Positions 49,115 through 58,706 of a stretch of 64,000 nt of DNA are shown piece after piece. The notes beneath the pieces are model-generated. The model saw nothing but the letters and a program-made list of their open reading frames with translations. It made no database searches and had not been told where the DNA came from. The position numbers and the translations under genes are program-made. Origin of the DNA: Saccharomyces uvarum. Taxonomy: Eukaryota; Ascomycota; Saccharomycetes; Saccharomycetales; Saccharomycetaceae. Numbering within the stretch: position 1 is the first letter of the stretch; the number at the start of each line of letters is the position of its first letter. Location of the stretch: NCBI GenBank assembly GCA_947243795.1, contig OX365935.1, forward strand, positions 620,001-684,000. Reading direction: 5' to 3'.

Positions 49115-50590
49115 TCAAACAGAACATATTTTTCTAGTTTGCATGTAAGATTCGTACACCGAATTCCAAACATTACAAGCCTGGGGTTCTAATTCAAGAC
49201 CTCTCGACTTTTCTTCCTCTACATTACATTCAATGTCCTGTATTGATTGATAAACCCAGGGCTTACCTATTGGATAGTCCGAAAAATGGATATACTTGGA
49301 ATATGTGACAGCGTCATTTAAATTTCTGGTGATTTCATCGCCATTTTCATCCAAATTCTTATAGCCTAATACATCATTGGAAATCATAGAATAGTGCTTT
49401 GGATTTTTCAGTGAACCCGTCAATAGGCCATATTTTGCAAAGGGTAAAACTAATACCTCTGGTTTGAAAAGTTTTCTAACTTTTCTGAAAAAAATGAACT
49501 GCTTGTAAATAATTTTCTTTAAATTGTACATTTCCTCATTGATCAAATCCATATCGTATTTATCCTTCTTGTTTATTATCTTGGGTAGCGTGACCTCTAC
49601 AATTTCATCAAACGTTTTTTTTGAAGGGTTAATGACCATCAAGTTAGAGGCAAATTTCAGCTTGCTAACTTTTTTACTACTCTGGAAAAAGAACAATGGC
49701 GATGAAGATGAGGTGGAGCTTATAATATCTTGAGCTATGTTATTCGAGTTCAAGTATAATGAGTGGGGTAGGCTTGGTAAGTGGTTGTAAATCATCTGGC
49801 CTTTCCTAATTCTTTTGGTCAACACTTTGGTGTACGAACCAAGATTGATCGGTTGCTTCTCATTGAATTTGATTTCGTGGTATGATTTTTCCAAATCATC
49901 ATCTGATAAAAACCAATACGTTAATGGAGCCGCGAACTTGATATATTTAGGCAAAAAGAATAATTCATCTAAACTTGATCTTAGCGTGGCATCGTTATCA
50001 AGATAAATCACACGCTCAAACTCAGTTTGGTTAAAGACCAATAATTTTGTTAAACTCTCATTCCAAGGTGTAGTGTCTTTTGGCTTGACGATATTGTCAA
50101 CCAGTTTAATAATGACTTGGCTTTCATCTATAGCTTGAATCTTCCCAAGAAGAGACTCAATGTAATCTATATTTGTAGAAGTATCGGAGTCCAGTAGGTC
50201 CCTAGATATTAAAAGAACCAATTTGGCTTTTGTTCCAAACTGTTCTTTCAAATCATTGAAAATGATCAGCGTATTACACAAATAATCCGCTTCTGTTACA
50301 TAATTCACGTACGCAAACTTTGACCACTCAATGACTTGATTATTTTTGAGCTCCTTTTCCAAACGGGTGGTATATAAATCATCTATCGTAATTCCAGGGA
50401 TTTGCTTAATCTCTAAGGGATTGTATATCTCTTGAAGGCCGTCCTTTTTCCGCTGGAAAAATTTCTTATAGTACTTTATTTCCTCATTGTATTGGAAGTG
50501 GACAATACATCTTGATACTATGAACACGGAGAAGACACCAAACAAAATAAAAATAAGAAACCTAATTCTTCTCTTTGATACCAACCTCAT
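49115..50590 (-). CDS. GNT1: Golgi N-acetylglucosaminyltransferase Gnt1
   Basis: 491-residue type II Golgi protein that adds GlcNAc to N-glycans; length equals S. cerevisiae YOR320C. A short basic cytosolic tail (MRLVSKRRIR) precedes one membrane anchor at about residues 11-27. The lumenal domain is of the glycogenin-like GT8 type: VIYLDNDATL contains the DxD metal site Asp198-Asn-Asp200, and downstream KFAAPLTYWF. The start is the ATG at 50590. Confidence 0.95.
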   Translation of the reverse strand: MRLVSKRRIRFLIFILFGVFSVFIVSRCIVHFQYNEEIKYYKKFFQRKKDGLQEIYNPLEIKQIPGITIDDLYTTRLEKELKNNQVIEWSKFAYVNYVTEADYLCNTLIIFNDLKEQFGTKAKLVLLISRDLLDSDTSTNIDYIESLLGKIQAIDESQVIIKLVDNIVKPKDTTPWNESLTKLLVFNQTEFERVIYLDNDATLRSSLDELFFLPKYIKFAAPLTYWFLSDDDLEKSYHEIKFNEKQPINLGSYTKVLTKRIRKGQMIYNHLPSLPHSLYLNSNNIAQDIISSTSSSSPLFFFQSSKKVSKLKFASNLMVINPSKKTFDEIVEVTLPKIINKKDKYDMDLINEEMYNLKKIIYKQFIFFRKVRKLFKPEVLVLPFAKYGLLTGSLKNPKHYSMISNDVLGYKNLDENGDEITRNLNDAVTYSKYIHFSDYPIGKPWVYQSIQDIECNVEEEKSRGLELEPQACNVWNSVYESYMQTRKICSV

Positions 50591-51496
50591 TATTCGAGCT
50601 AAGAGCGATACAGACAGTTAGTGGGATACGGTCACAAACTCGGTTACAGTACACCAGTCCTTGCCTCCTGCTAACTTGTAAAATCCGCCAACCTGATCTA
50701 GTGCAGCCGATACTAGTGTAAGAGACTTTGAAGTGTGGTACTGGCTAGTTTTGCCCGAACAACCACTTACTCAGCAGAACGAGACATCCATTATACAATA
50801 GAAATAAAATTTCAGACTGACCCTAAATTCCCTCCGAACCCTAATTGTTACGCCGACAAACCCTAAACTAGAACTGGCGGCTATTTTAGTAATAATGAAC
50901 AACGTAACAACATTCTTCAAAAGAGTACTCCCACTGCAACGAAACGTATGTGACACTAAAAGGAGAAGGGGCAAACATCAAAGCTGAAAGGACTCATGGA
51001 CCTACATTTTGCTTGAAATTACCACCTTGCAAAAATAAGATCAACCGCATACACGGGTGGCAAATATTGGACAGAAAAGTTCAGACGGGCACATGCATTA
51101 TTGAAATTCCCTTTCTACTTCGCTATCTTTTTTCTCTCAAAGTGTGTAGCGCATTCTTTCATGATCTTCAACTCAAAAATTCACCTAAGATGAAAATCGC
51201 ACCGCATTACCAGATCAATAAAGCTTAACGACCGTCTGCGTTAACGAAATGGTCTACATCGAAGATGGCTCCATGACCGCCCTGGGTGGACTCGTTTAAG
51301 AACAAAGCCTCAGATCTGAAGTAGGCACCTGCGCCCTTTAATTGAGGAACCGCGACGCGAGAAAAGGCAAATATAATAGAAGGCCACCTGGTCGGTGCAT
51401 GATGAAAAATCTCGAACAAAGGGTTCTCGAAGGGTTGCCTGGACGGAGCACTAAAGCGAAAGATCATCTCTCTAGATACAGCTAGTAAGGAAGCAC
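50591..51496. other. Divergent intergenic region GNT1/PMT3
   Basis: 906 bp. The PMT3-proximal 250 bp is taken up by an 80-codon minus-strand ORF (51225-51467), listed separately. The GNT1 side is unremarkable. Confidence 0.5.
51225..51467 (-). CDS. Unrecognised 80-codon ORF, head-to-head with PMT3 (uncertain gene)
   Basis: ATG at 51467, stop at 51225-51227, with an in-frame TAG five codons before the ATG. The product starts MIFRFSAPSRQPFENPLF and ends DVDHFVNADGR; it is mixed in composition, not low-complexity, with a possible short hydrophobic stretch (WPSIIFAFSRVAV). I do not recognise it and know of no S. cerevisiae gene here. Against it: the ATG is only 29 bp from the PMT3 ATG on the other strand, -3 is G rather than A, and local GC content favours chance ORFs. 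Confidence 0.25.
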   Translation of the reverse strand: MIFRFSAPSRQPFENPLFEIFHHAPTRWPSIIFAFSRVAVPQLKGAGAYFRSEALFLNESTQGGHGAIFDVDHFVNADGR

Positions 51497-53761
51497 ATGA
51501 TGCCGTACAGAGTGGCGACTGGCTATAGTGAAAACGTCACAGACGATGATTTGAAATGGAGAAGACCAATGGTGAAGGAGGAATTCGAGAGCCATGACAA
51601 TCTCTGGATGGATGACGACAACCTAAATGATAAAGATAAGAGAAAGAAGTTGCTGTCCCGCTTGGAACCTATAGTCATGCCCATTGTTTTCACGCTACTG
51701 GGTATGTTCACTAGAATGTATAAGATTGGGTTTAATGACCATGTAGTTTGGGATGAAGCCCATTTTGGCAAGTTTGGTTCCTACTATCTGAGACACGAGT
51801 ATTACCACGATGTTCATCCACCCTTAGGGAAGATGCTAGTCGGACTTTCTGGTTATTTGGCTGGATACAATGGTTCTTGGGACTTCCCATCCGGGGAAGT
51901 CTACCCCGACTACATCAATTATGTCAAAATGAGATTGTTCCAAGCAATGTTCTCGTCACTATGCGTACCCTTGGCATATTTTACGGGGAGAACTATTGGG
52001 TTTTCCAGGCTGGGTGTTTGGCTATTCACCACGCTGGTAGCTTTCGAAAATTCCTATGCAACTTTAGGTAGATTTATCCTTTTAGACTCAATGCTACTTT
52101 TCTTTACTGTCTCTTCTTATTTCTGTCTTACCAAGTTCCATACTATGAGAAAATTGCCATTTTCTGTCAGATGGTGGCTATGGTTATGTCTTACTGGGTT
52201 GAATCTGGGTTGCGCAGTCTCTGTCAAAATGGTGGGTCTTTTCATCATTACTGTTGTAGGTATTTATACCATAGTCGAATTATGGAACCTATTAAGTGAT
52301 CAATCAGTATCCTGGAAAGCTTACATTTACCACTGGTTAGCAAGAATCTTTGGCTTAATTGTTATACCCGTTTGTGTGTTTCTATTGTGCTTCAAAATTC
52401 ATTTCGATTTGCTATACAACTCAGGTCCAGGTGACTATACCATGCCATCGTTATTCCAAGCTGGTCTAAATGGCACAACCGTAGGTAAGGGGCCCCGTGA
52501 TGTTGCTCTGGGATCTTCTATTATCTCCATCAAGAACCAAGTGTTAGGAGGCGCTTTATTACACTCCCACGTTCAACAATATCCAGAAGGCTCCGAACAA
52601 CAACAAGTGACCACCTATGGTTATGCTGACGCCAACAATGAATGGTTCTTCCAAAGAGTTAGGGGTGCTAAGCCCTGGACTGAGGCTGAAAATGGTACAC
52701 TAGAATTTGTTAAGGGCGGTGAAATGTATAGGATAGTGCATCGCCTTACAGGTAAGAATTTGCACACTCATGAAATCCCTGCCCCTATTACAAAGAGCGA
52801 ATGGGAAGTTTCTGCTTATGGTGACGTTGATCTTGGCGATCCTAAGGACAATTGGATCATTGAAATCGCGGAGCAAGTAGGGAGTGAAGATCCCACACTA
52901 TTGCATCCGTTATCTACATCTTTCCGCATCAAAAATTCTATTCTGGGTTGTTATTTAACCCAATCAGGTAAGAATTTGCCAGAATGGGGGTTTAGACAAA
53001 AAGAAGTACTCTGTTTGAAGCATAGTTCCAAGAGCGATAAGAGAACGTGGTGGAATATTGAAACTCATGAAAATGAATTGTTGCCGGAACCGAAAGATTT
53101 TGTATACCCAAAGGCTTCATTTTTAAGAAACTTCATGTATTTGAACTCAGCAATGATGGCAACGAATAATGCCTTGGTACCAAACCCTGAGAAGTTTGAC
53201 GCTATGACTTCATCTGCTTGGCAATGGCCAACTTTGAATGTCGGTGTAAGACTATGTGAATGGAGTGAAAAATCCGTAAAATTCTTCTTGTTAGGATCTC
53301 CAGGTTCAGTCTGGCCCTCAAGCATTGCAGTTTGTGCGCTAATGATACATGTTATGTTTTTGATTCTAAAATGGCAAAGACAATGTGTTGTCCTACCTGA
53401 TCCAGTTAAACGTGATAAGTTCTTTATGGCTGCTTTTTACCCATTGCTCGCATGGGGTCTGCATTATTTGCCATTTTTGATTATGTCAAGAGTCGTTTAC
53501 GCCCACCATTATTTGCCCACTCTTTACTTTGCGCTGATGATCCTAACATACTATTTTGATACAATCACCAAGCGTTGGACTATTAGCAATACCGGCAGAT
53601 TACTAAGGGCTGGGGCTTATACTACATATGGATCATTAGTTATCGCTGGGTTTTTTTATTTCTCTCCATTTAGTTTTGGTATGGATGGCCCGATGGAAGA
53701 TTACGCTTACTTGGCATGGCTACCTTCGTGGCAAGTTGTTGAAGATATACGTAACATATAG
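51497..53761 (+). CDS. PMT3: ER protein O-mannosyltransferase Pmt3
   Basis: Integral ER protein that moves mannose from dolichyl-phosphate-mannose to Ser/Thr; PMT2 subfamily. Two ATGs are adjacent (51497, 51500); the second gives 753 residues, the S. cerevisiae length. The luminal loop after span 1 holds the catalytic DE pair in [14 protein letters not shown] (Asp86 from the first ATG) and [12 protein letters not shown]. Three MIR repeats occupy about residues 335-525 ([19 protein letters not shown], then ENELLPE). Multiple spans flank them. The C-terminus is short. Confidence 0.96.
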   Translation: MMPYRVATGYSENVTDDDLKWRRPMVKEEFESHDNLWMDDDNLNDKDKRKKLLSRLEPIVMPIVFTLLGMFTRMYKIGFNDHVVWDEAHFGKFGSYYLRHEYYHDVHPPLGKMLVGLSGYLAGYNGSWDFPSGEVYPDYINYVKMRLFQAMFSSLCVPLAYFTGRTIGFSRLGVWLFTTLVAFENSYATLGRFILLDSMLLFFTVSSYFCLTKFHTMRKLPFSVRWWLWLCLTGLNLGCAVSVKMVGLFIITVVGIYTIVELWNLLSDQSVSWKAYIYHWLARIFGLIVIPVCVFLLCFKIHFDLLYNSGPGDYTMPSLFQAGLNGTTVGKGPRDVALGSSIISIKNQVLGGALLHSHVQQYPEGSEQQQVTTYGYADANNEWFFQRVRGAKPWTEAENGTLEFVKGGEMYRIVHRLTGKNLHTHEIPAPITKSEWEVSAYGDVDLGDPKDNWIIEIAEQVGSEDPTLLHPLSTSFRIKNSILGCYLTQSGKNLPEWGFRQKEVLCLKHSSKSDKRTWWNIETHENELLPEPKDFVYPKASFLRNFMYLNSAMMATNNALVPNPEKFDAMTSSAWQWPTLNVGVRLCEWSEKSVKFFLLGSPGSVWPSSIAVCALMIHVMFLILKWQRQCVVLPDPVKRDKFFMAAFYPLLAWGLHYLPFLIMSRVVYAHHYLPTLYFALMILTYYFDTITKRWTISNTGRLLRAGAYTTYGSLVIAGFFYFSPFSFGMDGPMEDYAYLAWLPSWQVVEDIRNI

Positions 53762-54073
53762 ATACATAATGACTTAAAAGTTTTCTTTAACCATAGAAGA
53801 GAAAAGTTTACTAAAATATTAATTTTTCGAAGTACCATTTCATTCCTGGATTCTTAAACATATTACATGACCATTTAGCTAAAGTGATTGACCTATAACA
53901 GTCTTAATGAGATTTTCTTGTGGAAGCAAAGTACCTAAATTTTCAAGCAACGCCTATATATTGCCGTGTATGAAAACTATCCAGCCACCGTCACGTTTTG
54001 TTTCTATTTTTTAGTGTATTCTGGATATATACACATATCTGTGACGGATAACTTTAATAGAATATTATAAAAT
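53762..54073. other. Convergent intergenic region PMT3/LDB19
   Basis: 312 bp of AT-rich spacer with TATATACACATAT near 54026-54038 close to the LDB19 stop. No gene. Confidence 0.6.
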
Positions 54074-56500
54074 CTATTGAGTGATTCTATTAGAATCTAA
54101 AACATCAGAAAAGTTTTGAAGTCGGATATCCCTCGTGTTATGAGGTGTCAACATTTGCCCGCGAAAAGGCACACTACCCTGGACACTTACAACACTTTCC
54201 AACGGCGGTGATTGTACCGCAGTAAGAGATCTTTGTGACGTTGAAGCAGAATGATAGTGCGCAGTTGGTGGGATAGTTAGTTTGTTCTGAATAGTCGAAA
54301 TTCCTAGTATATTAGAACCGGAATCGGTCCCTCGAGTATCATCATCCCCATCATCATCGTCGCTACTACCTACAAAATCATCTACTGATCCGATTGGGGT
54401 ACTAATTGTTGAATATAGTTTATTTTTGGTTTTGCTGTTTGTAAAACGCTCGTAGCATGGTGGCGAGAGCAGCTTAACGTCTTGGTAGATAGGCGGAACT
54501 TCTTCGTCCCAAGAGATTCCTAGTCCAGACCTTTCCGTGACTGATAATCTAAATTGCATTCTTAAAACACGCGCAGCCCCAGTGGGGACACTGACTATAT
54601 TAGAGTTAGCACTACCTGTTGCCTTGTCTTTAAGAATACTATGGTTAGACTTATTACTGCTCACAGGTGTTATACCCTCGGGATCTACGCTTCGTACCTT
54701 TGGTGTGTTCCTATTAGCAAACATTGGAGATAGTTCTGCTAACCGCTGATCTGGATTTTGGACACTTATTGTGCTGCTATTGCCATCTTTCTTGTTTTTG
54801 GAGTTTGGCTTACGTATAGGCTGTCCATTTGCGTATTGTAATGCTTCTTCAGCAACAACTATTTCCACTGCTAAGATATGATTAACATACAGACCTAAAT
54901 TCGGATCCTGTATATCACAAGCCACGTTGATGTTGGGTTTTTTATTGGTTGTAGTAGGGATTTTGAGTGTCGATGCATGCATTACAGGATTGGAGACCCC
55001 CGAGTTAAGTCCCATACAGTCTATTTCTGTGACTAGTTCGATTTTCCCATTATTATCAAAGTCTGTCTTCCATCCACTTTTCATTTCTCCCTTAGAAATT
55101 ATCCGAACCTCTTCTGTAAATAAAGTGCTATTATTTTTTAATTCTTGTTGAAGTTGTTGTTCTCTTGCACGCTGTTGTTGTGAAAGTAATTCTTGACGTA
55201 AAGCGTCATCGCTAGGATGAATAAACTCGCTACCAGGCTGGTCTTCTGCATCTTCATTAACAGGGCTTTCATCGTTCAATCCAGTGTTAGCGGTCGATGC
55301 TGGACCAGGGGAACCAGGTGCTTGGTCATTTCTGGGCTCGCCTGGTAGCCTTTGTGATGGCATATTTTCTAGAGAGTTTACTGCGACTCGAACTTGCGGG
55401 CCTAGTTCTCCATACCGCTTGATATGACTAGGCGGTTTTTTACCCTTTTCTAATTCTTTTATTTTTACCTGCTCTTCTAGTTGTTTCAGTTCATGCTTAT
55501 GTACTAGGCAAGAATGTCCTTTGACTCTCGTAGTTTCTTCAATTCTCCAGCTTAATTTGCGCATTCGCCATCTTCTATCACCGAATGAAACTCCATCTAG
55601 TTTCATCTCTAGCGGAAAAGTAGATTTAGGATAAACCACATTAGGAAGAACAGCAGCAGCAGTTAATTCTGTAGGAGGGAATACTCTTAAAGAGTTTTTG
55701 TCGGGCCCACGTGGTATACTTCGAGTAACAGCTATGGGCATTACTAGTTGTAATAGTTGCTTTTTGGAAGAACTTCCCTCTTTCCTCGGAGTAGAATGAG
55801 TAGAGGAAACAGCGTTTCTATAAGGGTCCATGTATGTTACAACAGCTATAAGTTCATATTTAACTTGAGTTTCAGCCGCAGCTCCCAGTGATGAAGAGCA
55901 TGGTACGGATCCTGGAATAAGATAGGAAAATGGATAAGAATGATTTCCGACGGATATATCCTGCGTAGTTTTCTGAATTTCCCAGCTTTTCATATTTGTG
56001 GTCTTTGTTCTACAATTCATACAAGTTTGTATGGATGAAACATTGGGCACAAAGGGCTTATGAAAATGAATTTTTTGTACCAGAGTTAGCGTTACCGACG
56101 TGACTGCAATCTTCGTATAACCGGCCATTATTCTTAAATTTGCGGGTGTAGGTGAGTGAGAAAGAGAAGTAGAAGATGTTGATGGGGAGATATTAGAGGT
56201 CGATACCGATAAGTTTGACAATCTAGTTGTAAGTGCAGAACCAAATGTGCTCTTTCTTTTTAAATTCTTATTCTTAGCTGACGCGTTTGATTCGGTAGTT
56301 TTCAAAGACTTATCTTCGCTACTCTTGTAGGGATCAATAACCTTCACAGTGAATAGCCCGCTTAATACAGCACCTGACGATTCCGTAGCTGAACCATATA
56401 GAACACATGGTGGGGATTCTATGCCAATGGAAAGAGCCAATGGATGGGCTTGTCCTTTCTGACTCGGCTGATGACTTGATGTAAGTCGTGGAAATGACAT
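54074..56500 (-). CDS. LDB19: Alpha-arrestin ubiquitin-ligase adaptor Ldb19/Art1
   Basis: 808-residue arrestin-related adaptor that brings the ubiquitin ligase Rsp5 to plasma-membrane transporters such as Can1 and Mup1 (818 in S. cerevisiae). The arrestin-like fold is spread over residues 15-350 with long Ser-rich inserts (about 70-120), followed by a disordered region with an EQQLQQELKNN stretch. Two PPxY motifs that bind Rsp5 WW domains stand close together at about 669-672 (PPIY) and 680-683 (PPCY). The tail has SSDDDDGDDDTRGTDS. Start ATG at 56500. Confidence 0.95.
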   Translation of the reverse strand: MSFPRLTSSHQPSQKGQAHPLALSIGIESPPCVLYGSATESSGAVLSGLFTVKVIDPYKSSEDKSLKTTESNASAKNKNLKRKSTFGSALTTRLSNLSVSTSNISPSTSSTSLSHSPTPANLRIMAGYTKIAVTSVTLTLVQKIHFHKPFVPNVSSIQTCMNCRTKTTNMKSWEIQKTTQDISVGNHSYPFSYLIPGSVPCSSSLGAAAETQVKYELIAVVTYMDPYRNAVSSTHSTPRKEGSSSKKQLLQLVMPIAVTRSIPRGPDKNSLRVFPPTELTAAAVLPNVVYPKSTFPLEMKLDGVSFGDRRWRMRKLSWRIEETTRVKGHSCLVHKHELKQLEEQVKIKELEKGKKPPSHIKRYGELGPQVRVAVNSLENMPSQRLPGEPRNDQAPGSPGPASTANTGLNDESPVNEDAEDQPGSEFIHPSDDALRQELLSQQQRAREQQLQQELKNNSTLFTEEVRIISKGEMKSGWKTDFDNNGKIELVTEIDCMGLNSGVSNPVMHASTLKIPTTTNKKPNINVACDIQDPNLGLYVNHILAVEIVVAEEALQYANGQPIRKPNSKNKKDGNSSTISVQNPDQRLAELSPMFANRNTPKVRSVDPEGITPVSSNKSNHSILKDKATGSANSNIVSVPTGAARVLRMQFRLSVTERSGLGISWDEEVPPIYQDVKLLSPPCYERFTNSKTKNKLYSTISTPIGSVDDFVGSSDDDDGDDDTRGTDSGSNILGISTIQNKLTIPPTAHYHSASTSQRSLTAVQSPPLESVVSVQGSVPFRGQMLTPHNTRDIRLQNFSDVLDSNRITQ

Positions 56501-56993
56501 ACTGGAATGTATCCTTCTCTAGCGATGTATACAACAAAAAGGGACAGGAAACAAAAGCCAGCAAAATGGGTCAAAATGGAGCCCTCAGCGTTCTCCTCCA
56601 AAAACCAGGCTATAAGTTTGCTCAGCTTATGACTGCAAAATTAGAAGTCTAAGTACGCCAAAAAAAGAAAAAAAAATATTGATTGGAAAAAGCAAACACG
56701 CTGAATCAAAATCGACGTTCAGAATATTTATTCAATACCGTGGTATGGAGTACTAGATTTTTATTCGATTCAAGCTTTTCTTCTAATTCAGCAGCTATCA
56801 AAGCCAACTCGAATTGCATTTTTGTCTTTAAAGCATCTGCCAAAAAAACATCGTTATTAGCGATATATATATAGAAATGATGAATTAATCATCACAATAT
56901 AGAATGAGTATAGTAGATGTATTTTTTGACTCTTATATTAGGTTATGTGTGCGTGCTCTATATTCTTGGAACACGACTCCTATTTCGCACATT
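56501..56993. other. LDB19 promoter / PRO2 3' region
   Basis: 493 bp. It contains the 37-codon minus-strand smORF listed separately (56706-56819) and an A-rich tract at 56659-56675. TA-rich 3' sequence for PRO2 is at 56861-56875. Confidence 0.5.
56706..56819 (-). CDS. Unrecognised 37-codon smORF between PRO2 and LDB19 (uncertain)
   Basis: ATG at 56819 in a strong yeast start context (GACAAAAATG, A at -3), stop at 56706-56708. The product begins MQFELALIAAELEEKLES and looks like an amphipathic helix with Leu/Glu/Lys heptad-like spacing. The frame is open about 25 codons further upstream without another ATG, up to a TGA. It could be a short gene, a uORF in the LDB19 leader (the LDB19 ATG is about 205 bp downstream), or chance. 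Not recognised. Confidence 0.22.
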   Translation of the reverse strand: MQFELALIAAELEEKLESNKNLVLHTTVLNKYSERRF

Positions 56994-58364
56994 TTACAAT
57001 GAGACCATCTTAACATCTAAGTCCTTGTGAACAAATGACTTGTTACCACCAGCACCTAGGTAGTCACTTGCAACTTGGCCGTTACCTCTTATTTGATATT
57101 GATAGCTGACCAACCCTTCCAAACCAACTGGCCCGCGAGCGTGAATCTTGGATGTAGAGATACCCACCTCAGCACCAAAACCGTATCTGAAACCATCGGC
57201 AAATCTAGTCGACGCGTTCCAATAGACACCAGAAGAATCAACACCCTTCATGAATTTTTCAGCCTTCACCTTGTTTTCCGTTACTATAGCATCGGTATGT
57301 CTCGAAGAATGTGTATTTATGTGTTGAATGGCTTCTTCTGTGGATCCAACGAATTTAGCAGCTAAATCCAAGGACAAGAATTCCCTGTCAAAATCCACCT
57401 TTTCATCGGCATCAACGGTCTTGGATTGAATTGCTTCTGTCAATGCACCATGTTCATTTAGTGCATCTAAGTAAGCATTTTTCAAGTCCTTTGTAGCATG
57501 AACGGTAACGTCACCTTTCAAAGTTAAATTTTCCAGGACTTCCCACCACTTAGGTAACTTGGGGTTAATAAGCAACGTTTCCATAGCGTTACAACCGGCT
57601 GGGTAGTTGGTCTTGGCGTCCAAACTGATTCTTTTAGCCTTGACTAAATCAGCCTCTTCGTCCAAGTAGATTGAGCAAATACCATCTGCGTGACCTAACA
57701 CAGGAATTTTGGTGGTGTCCTTGATTTTCCTCACCAAGGCGTTGGAGCCGCGGGGAACAACTAGATCAATGTACTCGTCTTGATTTAGCAAATCGGAAAC
57801 ATCTTGTCTGGTTTCAATCAACTGTACAGAACATACGGGAACACCGGTCTCACTTTGGTATGTGGCAATAGTGCTATCGACAATCTTTGCCATTTCTCTG
57901 AAAGTGTTGACAGATTCTTTACCACCCTTCAAGATTGCAGCATTGCCTGATTTGATACTCAAAGCAGTAATATTGGCAATCACTTCTGGACGAGATTCAA
58001 AGATAACCAACAAGACACCTACTGGAGCAGTGACTTGGTACAAGGTCAAGCCATCATCTAGTTCTCTAGCCATTTTCACTTTCCCAACGGGGTCTTCCAA
58101 TTCGGCAACATCCTTGACACCTTGTAACATAACATCAAACTTGTCCCCCTTGAATAGATCCAAACGTTTCAATAAAGAGTCTGCTAGACCAGTTTGTTTG
58201 GCAACTGCCAAATCAACCTTGTTGGCTTCTTCAATGGCATTTGCATTAGCCTTCAAAGCATCGTGAATTTTGTATAGGATATCTGATCTTCCTTCATTAG
58301 AGATGGTCTTTAAAATATTACCAGCCTTACGGGCGTTCTGGGCTATCTGCTGTGAGTTGGACAT
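56994..58364 (-). CDS. PRO2: Gamma-glutamyl phosphate reductase (proline biosynthesis)
   Basis: 456-residue NADPH-dependent reductase that turns gamma-glutamyl phosphate into glutamate-5-semialdehyde, the second step from glutamate to proline. The start chosen is the ATG at 58364 (MSNSQQIAQNARKAG...), which gives the S. cerevisiae length; an in-frame ATG at 58427 would add 21 residues (see findings). Family signatures are FESRPEVIANI, GNAAILKGGKE, VPRGSNALVRKI, and the catalytic Cys258 in NYPAGCNAMETLL; the ProA signature VYWNASTRFADGFRYGFGAEVGIST is near the C-terminus. Confidence 0.97.
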   Translation of the reverse strand: MSNSQQIAQNARKAGNILKTISNEGRSDILYKIHDALKANANAIEEANKVDLAVAKQTGLADSLLKRLDLFKGDKFDVMLQGVKDVAELEDPVGKVKMARELDDGLTLYQVTAPVGVLLVIFESRPEVIANITALSIKSGNAAILKGGKESVNTFREMAKIVDSTIATYQSETGVPVCSVQLIETRQDVSDLLNQDEYIDLVVPRGSNALVRKIKDTTKIPVLGHADGICSIYLDEEADLVKAKRISLDAKTNYPAGCNAMETLLINPKLPKWWEVLENLTLKGDVTVHATKDLKNAYLDALNEHGALTEAIQSKTVDADEKVDFDREFLSLDLAAKFVGSTEEAIQHINTHSSRHTDAIVTENKVKAEKFMKGVDSSGVYWNASTRFADGFRYGFGAEVGISTSKIHARGPVGLEGLVSYQYQIRGNGQVASDYLGAGGNKSFVHKDLDVKMVSL

Positions 58365-58706
58365 CTTTATATTGCTTCCACTTGTTCCTGCTATTCTTAC
58401 TTCCTTTACTAACGCCTTTAAGAACATCCTCCGATGCTTTTACTTTTTTTCTTTCTTTCTTGAAGCTTCGAAAAAAAATGCCTTGGCCGATTTCTTCAAT
58501 TATGATTTATTAAAGCTGGGGTATTTGCGGAACCGACCATTGTTCCAGCACAGCTGCCCAATGATTCAAATGTCTATGTGTGTTTGTTGCTATATATTTA
58601 TTATGTAAAGATAGGTATTATGCTTAGGGGTAACTTTTTTTATTGTATGCGATAAATAATAACATGCGTATCTCATCTTTTACAGGAGGGATTCGGGAAT
58701 TTCATG
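58365..58706. other. PRO2 upstream / FRT1 3' region
   Basis: 342 bp. The part next to PRO2 includes the possible in-frame extension (58365-58427) and a pyrimidine-rich tract at 58441-58463 (purine-rich on the gene's strand). The rest is AT-rich FRT1 3' flank. Confidence 0.55.
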
